Shown: positions 62,575 through 64,000 of the stretch, one piece after another
Position numbering within the stretch: position 1 is the stretch's first letter
Layout: the number at the start of each line of letters is the position of its first letter
Source of the DNA: Maribacter sp. BPC-D8
Lineage (GTDB): Bacteria > Bacteroidota > Bacteroidia > Flavobacteriales > Flavobacteriaceae
NCBI RefSeq assembly: GCF_035207705.1
Contig: NZ_CP128187.1
Coordinates: forward strand, 4,650,001 to 4,714,000
Direction of reading: 5' to 3'
Length of the DNA: 64,000 bases
The notes under the pieces: model-generated
The model's input: only the letters and a program-made list of their open reading frames with translations
The model's database searches: none
Told to the model about the DNA's origin: nothing
Program-made: the position numbers and the translations under genes

Positions 62575-63672
62575 ATGAATTTTAAGTTTTTATCCATTTT
62601 ACTGATTTCAGTAAGTTGTTGTTTCGCACAAGAATCTGGTGAGCAAAGAAAGTATACACTTGATGCTAGTCAGTTCTACGGGTCTATAATTTTGCATAAT
62701 CCAGATATATCGCATTTGATTACATCGCATCCTGCGGGCGTGATTTTGAGTTATAATCGAAAAACCTATGGTTCTGAAGAATGGGAAGAGTTATATAACT
62801 ATCCTGATTTCGGGTATTCTTTCATTTATCAGAATTCGAATAATAGCACACTAGGTGATAATTACGGATTGTACGCTCATTATAACTTCTATCTTTTTAA
62901 GAGAAATGTACAGCTTCGTGTTGGACAGGGTGTCTCTTATGCAACGAATCCGTATGACAAGGAAACTAATTTTAGAAATAATGCCTACGGTTCTGATGTG
63001 TTGAGTTCTACGTATTTAATGTTCAATTACCACAAAGAAAATATTATAAAAGGCTTAGGGTTTAAGGCAGGTGTTTCTATAATACATTATTCAAATGCCA
63101 ACTTTAGAGCACCCAATACCTCAACCAATACATTGGCTTTTAATGCAGGTGTTGTCTATGATTTAGATGGAGGTAAAGAAATAGAATATATACATCGCGA
63201 AAAAGAAAAAGTGACTGAGCCGTTGCGTTACAATTTTGCTTTAAGAACAGGTGTAAATGAGAGTGATGTCATTGATTCTGGTCAGTATGGTTTTGTTGTA
63301 CTTTCTGCCTATGCTGATAAAAGAGTAGGTCGAAAAAGTGCATTACAATTTGGGGTAGATGCGTATTTTTCGAATTTTTTAAAAGAGTTGATTAGATATC
63401 AAAGTATTGCTTTTCCAGAAAACGGAGTCGCTGCAGATGACGATTATAAAAGAGTGGGTGTTTTTGCTGGGCATGAGTTGTTCATAAATCGAACGTCGGT
63501 AGTTTCGCAGTTCGGATATTATGTGTATTATCCTTTTGATTTTGAGGGGCGAACTTATTTACGTGTGGGGCTGAAGCGTTATTTTGGAGATAAAATATAT
63601 GGTGCTGTTACCTTAAAATCTCACGGTGCAAAAGCAGAGGCTGTAGAATTCGGAATAGGAATAAGATTGTAG
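62575..63672 (+). CDS. Acyloxyacyl hydrolase (lipid A deacylase, PagL-like) outer-membrane protein
   Basis: ATG 62575 is chosen because the TTG at 62566 lies in the promoter element. The 365-residue protein has a signal peptide ending near CCFAQ, then beta-barrel strands with aromatic ends. The HYSN segment ([14 protein letters not shown]) contains the His-Ser pair of the PagL family, which removes an acyl chain from lipid A. A C-terminal half (~residue 215 on) continues as a second beta-rich stretch, making it longer than PagL itself. Function in lipid A remodelling is inferred. Confidence 0.8.
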   Translation: MNFKFLSILLISVSCCFAQESGEQRKYTLDASQFYGSIILHNPDISHLITSHPAGVILSYNRKTYGSEEWEELYNYPDFGYSFIYQNSNNSTLGDNYGLYAHYNFYLFKRNVQLRVGQGVSYATNPYDKETNFRNNAYGSDVLSSTYLMFNYHKENIIKGLGFKAGVSIIHYSNANFRAPNTSTNTLAFNAGVVYDLDGGKEIEYIHREKEKVTEPLRYNFALRTGVNESDVIDSGQYGFVVLSAYADKRVGRKSALQFGVDAYFSNFLKELIRYQSIAFPENGVAADDDYKRVGVFAGHELFINRTSVVSQFGYYVYYPFDFEGRTYLRVGLKRYFGDKIYGAVTLKSHGAKAEAVEFGIGIRL

Positions 63673-63676
63673 AAAT

Positions 63677-64000
63677 ATGATGTTAGAAAATAGAAATCAG
63701 AAAATAGACTTTAAAGGAAGAGGTATTGGTAGAAAGCTTTTTGCCATGTCCGCCATTCTCGTCTTGTTACTATCGTTTATTTCTTGCGATTCGGAAAATG
63801 CTTCAGATTGTTTTCAAGAAACAGGTGATATCATAAGAGAAGAGGTTTTGGTTGCGGAATTCACTTCCATAACAGCTTTTGAAAATGTAGCCTTGGTCAT
63901 TAAACAAGGAGATACACAAAAGGTAGAAATCGAAACAGGAGAAAATCTGCGCAATGAAGTAGCTGCTGTTGTTGTAGACGGTAGATTATTACTTACCGAT
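63677..64000 (+). CDS. Head GIN domain (DUF2807) lipoprotein, truncated at the window end
   Basis: The open frame runs to the edge without a stop (108 codons). A start at the double ATG (63677/63680) gives an extended basic N terminus; the ATG at residue 24 would give a tighter lipoprotein signal with lipobox FISC. After it comes [23 protein letters not shown], the N-terminal strand pattern of DUF2807 adhesin-like head domains (key [12 protein letters not shown]). It starts 4 bases after the lipid A deacylase stop. Confidence 0.75.
   Translation, partial: MMLENRNQKIDFKGRGIGRKLFAMSAILVLLLSFISCDSENASDCFQETGDIIREEVLVAEFTSITAFENVALVIKQGDTQKVEIETGENLRNEVAAVVVDGRLLLTD

Overview
The window is AT-rich chromosomal DNA of a marine flavobacterium (Bacteroidota, Flavobacteriaceae). 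The evidence is the gene families (GLPGLI protein, DUF5686 and OMP_b-brl_3 outer-membrane proteins, a MetH split into two genes, a PafA-like alkaline phosphatase, several TonB-domain proteins), promoters with the Bacteroidetes -7 element TAnnTTTG, and almost no Shine-Dalgarno sequences. The genus is not established. I see no rRNA, tRNA, CRISPR array, prophage or intact insertion sequence.

Layout. 1-7650: an SDR fragment, a SprT-like protease, mannose-1-phosphate guanylyltransferase, a DUF389 membrane protein, an MlaFE-type lipid ABC transporter, a PafA-like phosphatase and glutamate racemase. 7637-13249: dihydrofolate reductase, a PLP enzyme, a glycogen-binding-fold protein, the ergothioneine genes egtB-egtD and a TonB-like protein. 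13253-19334: thymidylate synthase, nucleoside transporter, bifunctional nuclease, etfBA and, divergently, the pyruvate dehydrogenase E1 beta gene. 19442-33053: an outer-membrane DUF5686 protein, soluble and membrane pyrophosphatases, TonB, an App1-type phosphatase, pabB-pabC, a deoxynucleoside kinase and a GLPGLI/outer-membrane receptor pair. 33142-34568: metK behind a probable SAM-II-class riboswitch. 34569-35612: a gene-poor kilobase with a promoter, three very small ORFs and a strong hairpin. 35613-41571: a secreted S15/CocE hydrolase, an uncharacterised four-gene membrane/methyltransferase cassette and a sulfatase. 42056-48334: a SAM-I riboswitch, then metY, a MetX-aspartokinase-homoserine dehydrogenase fusion, and metZ. 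48403-57109: a lipoprotein, an Rrf2 regulator and a full sulfate-assimilation run (DUF2061, cysH, cysD, cysN, sulfite reductase, cobA, ferredoxin-NADP reductase). 57270-62346: a second SAM-I riboswitch, split metH and metF. 62575-64000: a lipid A deacylase-like protein and a truncated GIN-domain lipoprotein.

How it works together. The right half is a sulfur and one-carbon block. Sulfate is activated by CysDN, reduced by CysH and a siroheme sulfite reductase, and enters homocysteine through MetX plus MetY/MetZ. MetH and MetF methylate homocysteine to methionine, and MetK makes SAM. SAM would feed back through three riboswitches of apparently two structural classes, while an Rrf2 protein probably controls the sulfate genes through palindromes at 49512-49605. 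Folate supply (FolA, ThyA, PabBC) lies elsewhere in the window, and ergothioneine synthesis uses both SAM and sulfur.

Most of the window is ordinary housekeeping DNA. The points most worth a second look are the SAM-II-like leader of metK, the trifunctional fusion, a dispersed repeat translated in frame inside metH, the cluster-less CysH without a visible APS kinase, the small-ORF locus, and the four-gene cassette at 37650-39856.
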